A DNA stretch of 64,000 nt from Stereum hirsutum FP-91666 SS1 (GCF_000264905.1 NW_006763150.1:616093-680092); one strand, 5' to 3'; counted from the first letter of the stretch, positions 34,303 through 46,525 are shown. Notes: generated by a model from the sequence alone, not told the origin. A program made the numbers and translations.

Positions 34303-35946
34303 AGGGACTGTGAGTGGAAGGGACGACATTTGTGATTGTGTGGATTTTCTTTCTCCATCTCTTTCCCTTCTATTATGATGTTGTTTGTTTCGTTTTCGCT
34401 TTCACTTTTTTTTTGAATTTTCAGAATGTCTGGCTCCGCTCGTACACTTTCTATCCGCCCGCTATAAAGACTCAGACTGAAGACTGAAGACCGAAGGGGA
34501 GTGTACTACGCTGTACTCGAGTATGATATGATACGTTATGTCAGCCTCATCTGCACTCCACCATGATCCATCTCCTCCTTCTGCATGTCCTCCGATTCAG
34601 AGTCGTTCTCGCTCAATGGATGGCATGTACGGCGTCTACGCATTTTCCTTGCTCACCTCTAGCTTTTGCGTTTCTCTCCGGTGTACTTATTAACTACTGA
34701 CTGGCTTTAGAAACATCCCTACTCCATCCAAGCAGGCGTTCAAATTCCACTAGTGATCAATCGCGCATGTGTATATGCAAAGTTTTCCCTGCTCACTGCC
34801 TCCAACTCCTGTGTTTCTCTCCGGTGCACTGCTTACCGCTGACTGGCTGTAGAAATCATCCATCCAAGCAGGCCTTCAAGTCCCACTACTGATCGATCGC
34901 GCACGATTGTATGCTTGCATTGATCTGCTCGCGTGTTTGTACAGCGTCTGCAGGTTATCCCTGCTCGCCTCTAGCTCCTATGTTTCTCGCCACTGACCGA
35001 CTTTCAGAATCACCCAAATCGGCGCTCCTGCCTACTTACTCCATTCAAGCAGACCTTCAAGTCCCACTCAGCGACTGATCGATCGCACACGATTATAGGC
35101 TTGCACTGACAGGTCATGTAGGTCGAGACCATCCAACGGCGGCTGAATTGGGTGCAGTAGGTGCTTAAGCTTAAGCTTATGCATATAGTTGGCGGCAACG
35201 TTTTAGGCGTGTGTATGCGTATGGCCGTGTATGTACGTATGGATCTCTGTTCCCTTCCAACCCTCCCGTTCATTCCTTCCTTTTTCTGCTGGTGGAAGAC
35301 TCAACTGACGTACTTATTACTGTGTGCGCAGGAGGGCTGGAAGAGTCTTGTGCGCGATCGTCAGTCACGAAGATTCAGCGTGTCGATGGATGGGAATTTT
35401 GAAGGTTCTGGGCGTTCATACTTACAGGCAGGTTCGGACATCGATCCTTCTCAGCGTTGTCGGATGTCGGACCCACTACCTCCGTTCGAGTCATCGCTAA
35501 CTTAATTCGATTCTAAGTATGGCAGGTTCTTTTTTGGAAGACCTGTTGGCCGTCTGGACAAGGTCTTGGAGACCTCAAAGACCCTCTACCGGTGACTGGG
35601 CTGGGACCTTGTGTCTGGACTCTGCGGTATGGTCTGTTTACACGCCAGGGTCCTGCGACGCGTCGTGTCACGGTTGACGCCACATTTGTGTCTCAGCAGG
35701 TCTCAGCCTGTTGGCAGACGATTGAGCCGCAATGTCTCAATCTCATCCGTGATAGCGTGATGTTTCTCTCTGAGGTTGCTCGCCTTCCTCTGCCTATTGC
35801 TCCTGAGACATTTCTCCTCGTCCGGCATGGATAGCGGCCTACTAGGCGAGACAGACTGAGACGTGCTCTCTGTGCAAGTTAGATGTATGGATATACATCG
35901 TCAGGTCCTTCTCGCCCCCCGCCTTATTTCTGGTTAAGTCCCTGCC
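34303..35946. other. Intergenic region with repeats, about 1.6 kb
   Basis: Holds the 3' region of Ntr1, a three-copy tandem repeat (listed separately), a run of three AAGCTT units at 35167-35183, and a short frame at 35592-35834 that resembles nothing I know. The sedolisin promoter must lie in the last few hundred bases. Confidence 0.5.
34620..35120. repeat. Three-copy imperfect tandem repeat, about 150-180 bp unit
   Basis: Copies start near 34627, 34775 and 34936. Each carries in order a TGTAC(A/G)(G/A)CGTCT-like start (copies 1 and 3), a CCCTGCTC-type block, a C/T-rich block with GTTTCTC, GACTGGCT(T/G)TAGAA, CCATCCAAGCAGGC(C/G)TTCAA, TCCCACTA and GATCGATCGC-like DNA. Copies 2 and 3 share AGTCCCACT...GATCGATCGC(G/A)CACGATT. 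Divergence is about 15-25%. No coding frame is kept between copies. Confidence 0.8.
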
Positions 35947-38317
35947 ATGGTCCAGGCAACGCTCTGTCTTTTTCCGCTTCTGACGGTCGTCCAGGTGTAC
36001 TGCTCACCGTTCGCTTCTCCAAAGATGCACATGCATGAGAAGCGAAGTGGTATACCTGCTGAGTTTATCGCAATGGGCGCAGCTGCGCCGAATGAGACGC
36101 TGAGTTTGCGTGTGGCGCTCATACAGGGTAAATTTTCGGGTTTGGAGGAGTCGTTGTATGCGGTTAGTACCCCCAGCAGCCCATCATACGGGAAATTCCT
36201 AACGAAAGAAGAGGTATGTTCCGTTTTACAACGCTTCCCAATACTGGTTAGTAATGTCTGCACACGAGTCTGATTTCACACCTCTACATGTCTTGATATA
36301 GGTCGAGGCATTCGTCACACCATCGGACGCAGCGACATCGGCAGTCCAGGCATGGATCAAGTCACATAACCTGAACGTCGCTGCTGTATCACCCGCAGGC
36401 GACTGGTTCAGCCTCGACGTGACTGTTCAACAAGCCAATGAACTCCTTTCCGCCGACTTTAAGACGTACCAACATCATGATACAAATTTGACGGCTGTTC
36501 GCACGTTGAGCTATTCTTTACCTGCGGAGTTGCAGCCGCATATTGCGTTTGTACATCCCACGGTCTCGTATGTATCATCCGCCAGCCACACCGCTTAAAT
36601 GATACGTACTAAATTAGCTTTTGTTTGTTCGTTAGGTTTCCAAGAACGCTATCGCGCGCTTCGCACCGGGGCTTCAGACAGCTCCCGAATTTATTCGTTC
36701 CCGGAGCAGTCGGGCACAATAAAAAGAACGGAACTGCACCAGACTCCTGCGAACAGCAAGTGACGCCTGTTTGTCTTCAAGACTTGTATAACATCCCTCG
36801 AACCCCTGCCAATCAGAAGAACAACTCCATAGCCGTCACCGGCTTCCTCAATGAGTATGCGAATGAAGCGGATCTTTCGGTTTGTCTCTTTGTCCTTTTA
36901 TCTGTCCACATGCTTTTCTGTTTGCTGACTCTCGACGTGTCGGTCTACATAGGAGTTCTTGATCAAGTTTAGACCTGATATGCCCGCTGATACGACTTTC
37001 ACATTTGAGTCTATCAATGGTGGAGTCAATCCTCAAGGTAGTGGCACGGCGGGCGGCGAGGCGGTGAGTTGAACTATCCCCATCTGGTCTTTCTGTTTCC
37101 TGCCAGCGAAACTGACTGTTGCATGACGTCCATCAGAACCTCGACGTTCAATACACCGTTGGGTTAAGCACAGGAGTGCCTGTACAGTTCATCTCAGAGG
37201 ACCCCAATGGCGAGAAGGGAATACTGGACGATTTCTTGGCCACCGTTCAGTTCCTGCTGAACGAGCCGACAACGCCGAACGTGGTGACGACAAGCTATGG
37301 GCTGTCGGAGACAAGTGACGAGGAAAGCGTTCCGCTATTGATGTATGTCTATCAATCCCCTTTGACCGCACGTATCATTATGCTGAAGGTGGGGATAATA
37401 AAGCAATATCTGCAATGCGTTCGCACAACTGGGTGCCCGAGGGACGACTGTGCTGTTCGCTTCTGGTGATGGGGGCGTTGCTGGGTATTCGGACGACTGT
37501 GGCTCTGATTCTAACTTCTCACCTTCGTGCGTGTCGCTGTTTGTACATCTTGGCAGTCCTCTGCTGATCCTTTCATCTTTGTCACATCAGATTTCCCTCG
37601 AGTTGTCCATTGTATGTTCTCTATCAATTTGTCCATTGTCATCCACGACCTACCTTTTGCTGCCAGTGTCACTTCAGTTGGCTCTACCACCGGTATCAAG
37701 CAAGAACAAGCCGCATCATTCTCCAGCGGTGGCTTCTCCAACATCTTCCCCCGCCCCTCGTATCAGGAGAAAGCTGTCTCCAATTACCTCGACTCCCTGG
37801 GCGACACATACTCTGGCCGTTTTAACGCCTCTGGTCGAGCATTCCCCGACGTTTCTGCCTTGGGCATCGGCCTCCAGATTGTCGCGAATGGTTCGATTGA
37901 GGCGATTGGTGGCACATCAGCAAGCAGCCCCATCTGGGCGTCGATTGTGGGGCTGCTTAATGATGAGCTGATTGGGAAGGGGATGCCTGTAGTCGGGTTC
38001 TTGAACCCGTTGATTTATGAGCATCCGGAAGCGCTGAAAGATATCACCTTGGGTGAGTGCTACGTTTGTTGTCATCGTTGTCGTGCGTGGCGGCTGAATG
38101 GGCTTGTGCTTGATTCGTACCTTAGGTAGTAATCCGGGGTGTGGTTCCGATGGATTCTCTGCTGCCATTGTCCCAGGTTATGACCCGGTATTGTACCCCA
38201 TTTTTTCCACTTTCCAGTACTGTACACTCTAACATTTACATGCTTTTTTAGGTCACGGGTATGGGCAGCCCTCGTTATGACAGACTACGGGCAGTGCTTG
38301 GACTGGACGAGAGCTAG
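35947..38317 (+). CDS. Secreted sedolisin / tripeptidyl-peptidase (peptidase S53)
   Basis: An acid-active secreted serine-carboxyl peptidase that removes tripeptides from protein. The signal peptide is MVQATLCLFPLLTVVQVYCS. The S53 pro-domain includes SYGKFLTKEEV and AVSPAGDWFSLDVTVQQANE. The mature domain starts near QQVTPVCLQDLYNIPRTPAN. Catalytic Glu and Asp are in GGEANLDVQYTVGLS, the oxyanion Asp in VLFASGDGGVAGYS and the nucleophile Ser in GGTSASSPIWASI. Ca-binding residues are in KDITLGSNPGCGSDGF and GYDPVTGMGSPRYD. About nine exons. A 21-nt micro-exon (37591-37611) supplies the residues that restore the canonical FSPSFPSSCPFVTSVGSTTG. The stop is TAG at 38315-38317. All catalytic residues are present, so the enzyme should be active; nutrient scavenging is likely. 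Confidence 0.93.
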
Positions 38318-39372
38318 TCAATGATGTTAAAAATACTCAGTGGTCATCAGTTCCCTATCATTCTGTCTCTAACATACCCCGCGACCCCACTGGGCCACTT
38401 GAAGACAACAATTCAGTCCATTCTACGGTTTCCGAGTCCACATGGCATGAGAGTGGAGATAGTTGTGGAGCATATACATCAGATCCCACTCTCTCGGCGT
38501 TAAAGGAGGGTTGAAGGAGGGCCAACATCAATCGGTCGGTATCGTTCATGGGCGGTTGACGGTTTTGGTCGTGCGAGTGGGCCAACGAGGTGCCACATAA
38601 TGCTTGTGGCGCAGCTCCAGGCGGTATTTCCCGAGCTATACTCGACGTTTTATAACGGCCGTCGCGGTTCGGTCGCGCTCGTTGGGTCCGAGTCGCAAAC
38701 ACAAGTTTGTAACTTACAGGCCGTTGTTTGCTGACCGTATTCTGATTATTCACACAAAGCATCACGACCAGGGATCACATCACGCCAGCGCATGCGCATA
38801 CCTATGCTCTGACAGAGGCTTGTGGGACTCGGAACCGCTGAAAGTAGAACTCTCCACTCACATGAGCATCGGATTTGCAGGAATGATCCTGGAAAGTCGC
38901 TTTCGGTACGCGCCCGCTTACCTTTCCTTCGCCTTATACGCTGATTTATTTGATCTAGTATCTGCCTTTGAAGATCTACACGTCTGCCAACTATGTGTGA
39001 TATATAGCATCTCCGACTCATCTCTGCAGATTGAATTCATGCACCTTTATTCGTCATCCGACTGTGCCAATAAGATACTCCTTAAGTCGATTTCCGAGCG
39101 CCAATGACATTCATAGTAGTTGCCGCGGGATCGGACCTTCGGCTCGTACAAGGTGAGACCATTGCTGTATGAAGCCTCTGGGAGAACAATCCTTGTCCAT
39201 CATTAGCGACGCTCTCATTACTCAGGCACAAGGTCCCAAGGTTCTCGGGCATTGCTTTTGGCTTTGTTATACACTCGCATGAGTGGTGTTGTTTGGCGTG
39301 CGCAGCAAATCTTCACTGTCATAAAGACATCTTCTCTTGCGGTCGAACCACCGACGATACCTTTCCTTCAAG
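38318..39372. other. Intergenic region, about 1.05 kb
   Basis: Between two + strand genes. A 167-codon + frame (38604-39107) and a 135-codon - frame overlap here but show no motif. I see no repeat or RNA gene. Confidence 0.45.
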
Positions 39373-41009
39373 ATGTCTGAGGATTTGAACATCGGCCTCC
39401 GGCTGGGCGCGATGGAGATTGGGACGATGCTCAGTTCTGTATTACTAGGCGTCACCACCGTTCAGCTGTATATGTACTACACCAAAAATTACCAGGATCC
39501 GCTGTGGCTGCGTGCTTTTGTATGTGATTTTCTTCCATCATTTGATCGTGGTTGTCTCACCTCCCTCTTTAGGTTCTATTCATCTGGTCCGGTTTACTCT
39601 GGTTCTTCCTCTCCTACAACGCCTTATACATGAGCAAAGCAGGTTGCTGGAAATCACACTCACATTACTCAACTGGGAATATCTCTACCACCTAACAGTC
39701 ACAAACTACGGAAAACCTCCGGATCTCGACAGGACACCTTGGACAATCAATATCCATACTCTGTTTGTCGGCCTCAGTGGAAGTCTCGTTCAGGTTGGTT
39801 GTTACTGCTTACCGCCTTTCAAATTAGCACTACTTACGCGCCTTGCTTTGAAATCTACAAGATGTATTTCACGTACAGGCTTCGTGCTCTGTCCAGGACA
39901 CTCATCCTCCCAGTAATAGCATGGACAGGGAGCGCCTTGCATCTCATAGGCTCTATTTTTACCGTCGCGTTCCTCTCTAGAATGTCAATCGACAGGCTCG
40001 AGTCACAAGCATATCGGTGGTCCATCATATGTACCCTCATGTTTGATCTGTTCGTCGATATCCTGAACACCGTCGGCCTCTCGATGTGGCTCTATGCACA
40101 GAAACAGCAAAACGATCTCCCACGGTGAGCATATACACGGCCAACCCCCATACGTTTGTACCTAATTCTTTGTTGTCAGGATGAATCACATAGTGAACAA
40201 GTTGATCAAATGGACGGTCCGTGAGTCTACTGCGTGCACTGGTACTCTGTACTTCACGCAGCACGCTGAGACTCCATTTGGACAGAAACCGGGCTTATTA
40301 CTAGGTATGGCTCTAAGGATGCTGTGTACTTGCTCACTAGCCCGTGCTGAGACTTTTATTTATTTTTAGCATCGCCGCGAGTCTTATGCTCATCCTGGCA
40401 CGTCGTACCGTTTATACCTCCTAGGCGTGTTACACATCGTTGACATGATGCGATTAGTACCTGGCACTTCCAGATACCTGTATGTATACTTGTTTTCACC
40501 TCGAACGTCCGTCCAGATTCCTGATAGGAGCATCTTATATGTAGATCTCTGGCTTTCAATCTCGTGGTTCTATACGAAACGTGAGCTCTCAAGCATCTTT
40601 TGTGCATTTTTGAGTGGCCCAAGAGCACTAGGCCTTCTACTAACACAACACCATAGTGTATTCAAATAATCTCCTCGCGTTGTTCGTCTTCTCCTTCGTT
40701 CATCAAACAGGCTCCCGATCACATTTGACCAACAACACGCACAAAAATCTGTAATGGTAGGCTCAACGGTCGTCATTCACTCAGGCATAGCGAAGTCAGA
40801 CCGTCCTTCATTGGTATCCCAAGGCCGCTCGAGATCAGTGTCTCTGTGAGTGCCATCTCGATCTCACTTTGTATATGCTGACGGTCATCCACCATTCTGA
40901 CTTGTAGACCACCACGCACACGCAGCAAGTGGAGACACACTCGCTGAAAGATATAGAAGAGGTACGGCCATGGCTTCTATCTAATTGTGATGGCCTTCAA
41001 CCTCAATGA
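39373..41009 (+). CDS. DUF6534-type multi-pass membrane protein (second copy)
   Basis: The N-terminus MSEDLNIGLRLGAMEIGTML continues to LLGVTTVQLYMYYTKNYQDP and LWLRAF, a close family match. It is followed across an intron by VLFIWSGLLWFFLSYNALYM. Then come WEYLYHLTVTNYGKPPDLDR, WTINIHTLFVGLSGSLVQ, CFEIYKMYFTYRLRALSRTL and ICTLMFDLFVDILNTVGLSM. The signature region reads MNHIVNKLIKWTVQTGLITS, spliced from three exons, then SIAASLMLIL. The next exons are hard to define: a VYSNNLLAL piece near 40663 matches the family's last helix, and QQVETHSLKDIEE near 40930-40970 resembles the usual charged tail. The C-terminal third may be intact with small exons or mildly degraded. It is diverged from the other copy in the window and separated from it by 30 kb. 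Function is unknown. Confidence 0.72.
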
Positions 41010-42158
41010 TATACCACGTAAAAGGGCGTACTAAACAGCAAATCTTTTCAATTCGATGCAACGGACTCACTGTCTTATTCCCAACAAATACGATCTGCTC
41101 CCTGAACTTTCCAAATCATACCCTTGATATTCGTTCTTGTACTTCTATGCAGAATCGTGACGCTAAAAGGTTTCCTCATGTCTACACAAACGTATCCATA
41201 GGATGAGAACAACAGGCAGAAGTCTCAAAGAGATCTGACTCGTCCATTTCAGGTAGTAATAGAAGGACTTCGGAGGGACAGAGCGTAGATCCGACAGCCG
41301 CGTTCGGAGATAATCTGGTAAAGGCTGAAGCTAGGATCTGCGACGTCCATTCTTGAGCAATGGGAGTCCAAAATTCAAACTAACAGGAGAAGTTGGAATG
41401 AGGCGCTACTCTACTGTATGTTCTATGTTCTGCAGAGAATGAAAGCGTTGAGAGGATTTTTGAGGTCAGATAATGTTGTAGTAGGCGTAGTATCAAGCTC
41501 AAGGAAGAGATCTATGGCGTCTATGGATGTGTCAGTGCGAATAGAGGATAAGACAGGGCTCGTGCACGATCCTGGAACGTCACGTGCGGATCCAGAAAAG
41601 GCTAATGCTCATTTCTGAGGGTGTCCAACCTTCTCGTTTAGCTTTTCCGCCAGTGGAGGTTGTGATACGGTGGGGCATAAGTGTATGTGTCAGTCTGAGA
41701 AGACGGGCGCCATGAGACACAGTTCCTTGTTCATCAGCATGAGATCTCTCCGTTTGTGGCCCCGAAAGTGCCACATGGCTCTAGGCTTTCACAGCGCAGG
41801 AGTTGTGGCTTCAACATAGACTATCAGGTCCTTTGGCCTTGAACCAACATGTTTCAATCATACACTCACATATCACCGAGAGAAAACATGAACTATGTTG
41901 CGAAAAGAGCAGGAATAGCCTTTTATGGAACGTGTGAAACTAGCATGTGACGTTCCAGGATCGTGCATGAGCCCTGTCTTACAAGCTGGCGACGGTGATT
42001 TATATGTGACACCGGATTCACAGAGAATAAAATACGGAGAGCGGTCTACGTGAGAGGATGAAAGGTATTTAGATGAAGCAGAGCACCGAAAGTCCCTGAG
42101 AATGAAGCCCAAAATATGAACGAGCAAAGTGACAAAACCCATGAAAGAAGACAAAAAA
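41010..42158. other. Intergenic region with an inverted repeat, about 1.15 kb
   Basis: No gene is supported. Two 39-bp inverted arms (listed separately) bound a segment of about 435 bp. Short frames that cross the arms in both directions translate to a similar peptide (KTGL-HDPGTS) only because the arms are homologous. Confidence 0.45.
41548..41982. repeat. 39-bp inverted repeat enclosing about 357 bp
   Basis: The left arm is 41548-41586 and the right arm 41944-41982; 36 of 39 positions match in inverted orientation. The similarity may extend inward after a gap, with AAAAGGCTAATGCTC-like DNA near 41596 matching the inverse of 41910-41925. The segment has no long coding frame. Confidence 0.85.
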
Positions 42159-44103
42159 TTAGGCATCGACCGCACAAGCATTCACTACCATCTCTTCACA
42201 TTGCCTGTACGCCTCCACCAACCCTTCGTATACCTTCGTCACACTCGGCTTGGGATCCGCGACCCTTTTCATGCTCTCCACGTCAGCCGCCCTCATCTCC
42301 TCAAACGTTCCCCTCCCACCATTCTCAGCCCTCCACCACGCGAATTTCGCCAGTATCGCACCACCACACCCAGCGGCCTCTTTCGTCCCTTCAGAGACAT
42401 ATGCTGGCATGCCAAATAGATCCGCAGCGAACTGTCGGATGGTTTGATTGGCGGAAGAGCCGCCGGTGAGAACGACACGGCGGAGGGGTGGAGCGTCAGC
42501 TGGGAGGATCGCAGCGATACGTGACTTGATGGAGAGCAGTTGGGACTCGAGAACGGCACGAGGGTGAGCATCGGCAGGGATAGAGTCGACGGGTGTCGGA
42601 ACGACGCTGCCGTCTTTAGACTGAGATGTGAAGAAAAAGTCGCCCTTGACGTTCGGGGGGATGATTTCGGGCAGTGGGAAGTAGAAACCCCAGTGTGAAT
42701 TGTTGCCGGGAGGTGTAGCTTCCACGAGCTCGTTGTACCTGTTCCAGTCATGGTTGGCGTATTTGTCTCGAACTTCTTCACGAGCCAGGGCACCGTTCTT
42801 GTAACACAACATAGCGATGTGAGCATCAATATGGGTGGGATGGGAGAGGAGATGGGATGTTGTGAATCGGGTCGGTGGTAAATCGGCGGGCGGAATTGCG
42901 AGTAATAACGTTGTCGAGGTGCCCAACGAAAGGATTGCATCTCCCGGAGTGGATAACGCAACCATGGTAGCAGGATTGTCTCCAGTGAACGGTGCGACAC
43001 AACAATCTGGGCGGAGATGATCAGAGTCGGAGGTGTGAGAACATGTGATGTACCATACCTGGGTTGAATCCCCAACGTTCGACCCACCAGTTGCAGACCT
43101 TACCCAGGACAGTTCCTCCGGGAACAGGCTCTGGACCGATCTTGGCACGCAACTCGGGACCGCCGCAAACTTCCAGGAGCTCGTCGTTCCACTTGCATGT
43201 GAGAACATCCATCATATTCATACCTATGTAAAGCAGCATTCCGCGGACCGGTCAGTCCAAAATTTGATCACACGAAGATGAGATATTTGAACGAACCACT
43301 TGCATCCGAAACTTCTATAGGCGCAATGGCACCCAAGAAGAGAGAGGGCAGCCATGAGGACACCAGAGAGATGCGTGATGTCGCCTTGTATGTTTCCGGC
43401 TTCAACCGACGTATCTGTTCAGAGGAGAAAGTGAGATTCAGCCATAGACGAGAGATTGTCAGAAGAAGTAGTACATACCCGCTTGATTTGAGTGCCAGTA
43501 AACCGTTCATATGCCCGACTACCGGTTATGTCTGCCAATGTCTGAGCCCCGCCAACAGCCTGTTCCAACTCACGGCATTCGCGTGTCGTCGAGGAGTCTT
43601 GCCAAATAGGTGCGTTAGGAAGAGAGAAAGCTTTTGGAGCCAGTTGCGTTGCGAGATTTTTGCTAGGATCCAAACTGGACAGGGCCGAATCCGCTTCTTC
43701 GGACCAATATACGGATCCATGTTGCTGTCATAACATAACGATAAGAGCAAAATCAATGGGACCCGAAGGGGCCGGTGATAGAGGGGTGACTTACCTGACC
43801 AGCTCCTGAAACGCCCATAATATTATCGAAATTGACACCAGCATCCTTCATGCGCTGTAAGAGAAGGTCCATGGCCTCTAGCCACATCGCAACCGGAGAA
43901 GTGACCTCTCCGTCAGGCCCACGAATGGCGCCTTTCGTGGTCCCATAATGTGGGAGGTCGTTATCGAACCCGACTGAAGTCTCATGGACAACAGTAGAAT
44001 CTTCTGAGATGATAATAGCCTTGAGCTGTTGGGTGGAGAGATCAAGACCGAGAAAAAGAGGATAGTCATCCATAGGGGACGTAGAGCGATCGCTGCCAGC
44101 CAT
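42159..44103 (-). CDS. D-xylulokinase
   Basis: Phosphorylates D-xylulose to xylulose 5-phosphate, linking pentose use to the pentose phosphate pathway. The N-terminal exon (from 44103) reads [20 protein letters not shown] then [12 protein letters not shown], the FGGY-kinase phosphate loop. Next come IMGVSGAGQ spliced to [20 protein letters not shown], then [20 protein letters not shown], the sugar-binding Asp region, and [39 protein letters not shown] follows. The C-terminal exon (43008-42159) has [58 protein letters not shown] (the ATP-binding loop) and [20 protein letters not shown]. It appears full-length, with about six exons. Confidence 0.94.
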
Positions 44104-44465
44104 GAGTGCGTATAATAGCAGTGGTAGAGTTTCAGGAAAGAGCGAGGGATGCCCTGCGGGGGAATGAAAAGCTTTATACCCATGGTCGCGTCGGAGTGAG
44201 TCCGTTGAGAGTCCGTTTGGGCCGTGTGATGCGCTTGGTCAGGGTCCAGAAGTCAATCGCCAGGTTTCGTCTCTTCCAAGGTGGTGGGGGCGCTCGTTGC
44301 GGCCCGCGGTGGTTTGCGGGGAAGCTTCGGACTCGGGTTTGGGGGGGCGGGGCCCCGGAATAAATGTGTCTTTTCTGGTTCCGCAAATTCCCGTCCCGCA
44401 TCATCGCTTCTTGCATTGATCCGGCATTGTGGCGATACAAGCTTTGAAGAACACTAGAGACCCCA

Positions 44466-44676
44466 GACCGGGTCACAATAACACGGCAAGTAACCCGGTC
44501 AGGCGCGCATTCGCCACCGTAAACCTGAAGCAAATTACCCGGTGGCTCTCAGAACGGGTTATTTTCCGTGGGCCAAAACCGGGTTAAAAGAACTTACCAT
44601 ATGCATCATTTCACCCGGTGGTTCTGAGGGAGCTCGACCGGGTGATTTCAGTGCTTTCGGTGCATTAAAACCCGTC
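44466..44676. repeat. Cluster of ACCCGGT / AACCCG motifs (cluster 1)
   Basis: Seven occurrences in 211 bp, in both orientations: 44466, 44492, 44537, 44552, 44577, 44613, 44636, and a shorter AACCCG at 44669. Two share a longer context, ACCCGGTGG(C/T)TCT. Confidence 0.65.
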
Positions 44677-45396
44677 ATCGGCTGCACAAGTAGCGGCACT
44701 TTTGGAGCGGTTTGTTCTTTATTCATTGCTGTTCACATCAGACAGAGTACAGGAGGCAGCTCGATAGTATATTGCGTAACACAGTAACGTACGGTAAATA
44801 CAATCTACATTATACACAAACAGGTACACATACAACGGAACATCGGAAGCATACCGGTACTCACACAAACTCCCATGACCCCGAGCAAGAAGCAAACACA
44901 AAATGAGCACACCAAAATGACTTCCAATATCTCACAAGTATCGAAGGGAGGTCCATGAGCCAAGTAAAGCACCCTGATCACACAAGAAATAGTTAGCTGA
45001 AAGAGACGGTTGAGTAATAATTAGAAGTCCTTGCGTACAAAGTTGAACACCTTGAGACTGATCATGACTATGTATACAGTGGGACCGACTTATTGAAGGC
45101 CGGCTATCGTCCTTCAACGGAAACTCTCGGATTGAGGCCAAGGGTCATCCGCGAGCGAGTGAAAAGAGTGAGCATACATAATCGTCACGCTCATTAATTG
45201 CGGCGCCGACGAGACCTGCGATACTGACTGGGGCCGAAGGGTGGTGGTGGTAGACTGGTAGTTGATGGTGGTACAGAACAAAACGCGACTTGAGCGATGC
45301 GGGGCAAACTCGCGAGCCGCCATGACCCACCCATGACATCATGGCCCCACATGTCCTCGCCACACGCCGCCACACCGTTCGAATGCTGTCGGTGAG

Positions 45397-45490
45397 ATAA
45401 CCCGTTTCTCGATAACCCGAATTCACACCGGAAAACGGGTACCGAGGATAAATACCTCGTCGGACTGAGGAAAACAACCCGTTCTGGGGC
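45397..45490. repeat. Cluster of AACCCG motifs (cluster 2)
   Basis: ATAACCCG occurs at about 45398 and 45412, AACGGGT at 45434 and AACCCGTTCTGG at 45477. The last resembles the inverse of AGAACGGGTT in cluster 1, about 900 bp away. Confidence 0.6.
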
Positions 45491-46525
45491 GCGTAGTGGA
45501 AGATCAACATTCAGATGGCATGAACTGGCGTGTGGCGCGACTTACCTTCCAGAGATCTTGTGAGCTACGACAGAGGTGAGGCAAAATAGCCGTCTTTTAA
45601 CAATCTAATTTGACCTCAGAGGTCAACCTCCCAGTGAGCGCGGCCCCGGCCCCGTCTAGGTAGTCTGGGACCTTCTGGGAGTTGCAGCCATGAATAGAGT
45701 TCCTTGGGAAGATCCGTGAGCCACAGGGGAAAATCGACAGGACCGTGTATATTCATCATGTGAACAATAGCCATCGTTCTAACTTCAGGCATTGCTGCGT
45801 TAGCTTCAGCTCTCGATAAGCCAAAGGCCTAGATGCGAGTCGTCTTCATCGTCTTCGAGTGTCAATGATGGTCTGGATGTCCGACCGTCGGCACCGTGCA
45901 AGAAGCTCATCAGATAGCAGGAGCTGAAGGTATATCGCTCACCCAGAGGGGCCTAGGAGAGAAGCTTGATCTTGACTATTCAACAGAGAACATGGGGCGA
46001 ATGGCATCTGCCGCTGGTAAGGAGGAGGTGAGAGAACATAACAAACGCGTGAACTCTACTTATACCACCTACCATGTCCGCCCATTCCACCCTGGGACTA
46101 GAACTACCGACCCCTTCACTCACGTCCGAGTCTCCATGCGGTACAGACATAAACGGGTTGAAAGTGAGCGGACAGACTCAATGGGGGCCACGAGGTATCG
46201 GCGCCGGAGAGTGACATGAAAGGGAGAAAGAGTGGACGAGAGAACCATACAGATTGACAAATAAGGGTTCTGAGCTCGAGCCCGATATAGTTCTCCCAAC
46301 AACGATCACATGCAGTAGCATAATATGTTAATAACATTACACGGGCGATACGATGCAGCTGAAGGATATAGTTTGTACAGCGATAGAGTGCGTCAAGCGA
46401 AAGACGGAATAATAGAGACGGGATGCTTGGATAGCCTTGGCATGAGTTCGGTGTAAGTGAGAATATAGAGATTGCGGCCCAAGGTTCGGACCAAGGCTCA
46501 AGAAATGTAAGAAGTATTCGATAGT

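Larger units (their letters stand above)
44104..46525. other. Long gene-poor region, about 2.4 kb
   Basis: No gene is supported. It contains a G/C-rich tract near 44280-44360, two clusters of ACCCGG-type motifs (listed separately), CA/TACA-rich DNA near 44800-44870 and a perfect 7-bp inverted repeat TTGACCT-CAG-AGGTCAA at 45608-45624. A 108-codon frame at 45896-46219 has no recognisable motif. Confidence 0.5.

Noticed and set aside
35592..35834. 80-codon frame on the + strand
   Set aside because: No recognisable domain, and no splice-consistent partner toward the sedolisin signal peptide at 35947.
38604..39107. 167-codon frame on the + strand
   Set aside because: Basic and Cys/Ser-rich text without domain or signal; an overlapping - strand frame of similar length suggests chance.
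41418..42181. Two small proteins sharing KTGL-HDPGTS on opposite strands
   Set aside because: The shared peptide lies entirely inside the inverted-repeat arms; the remaining text is unrelated, so the repeat explains it.
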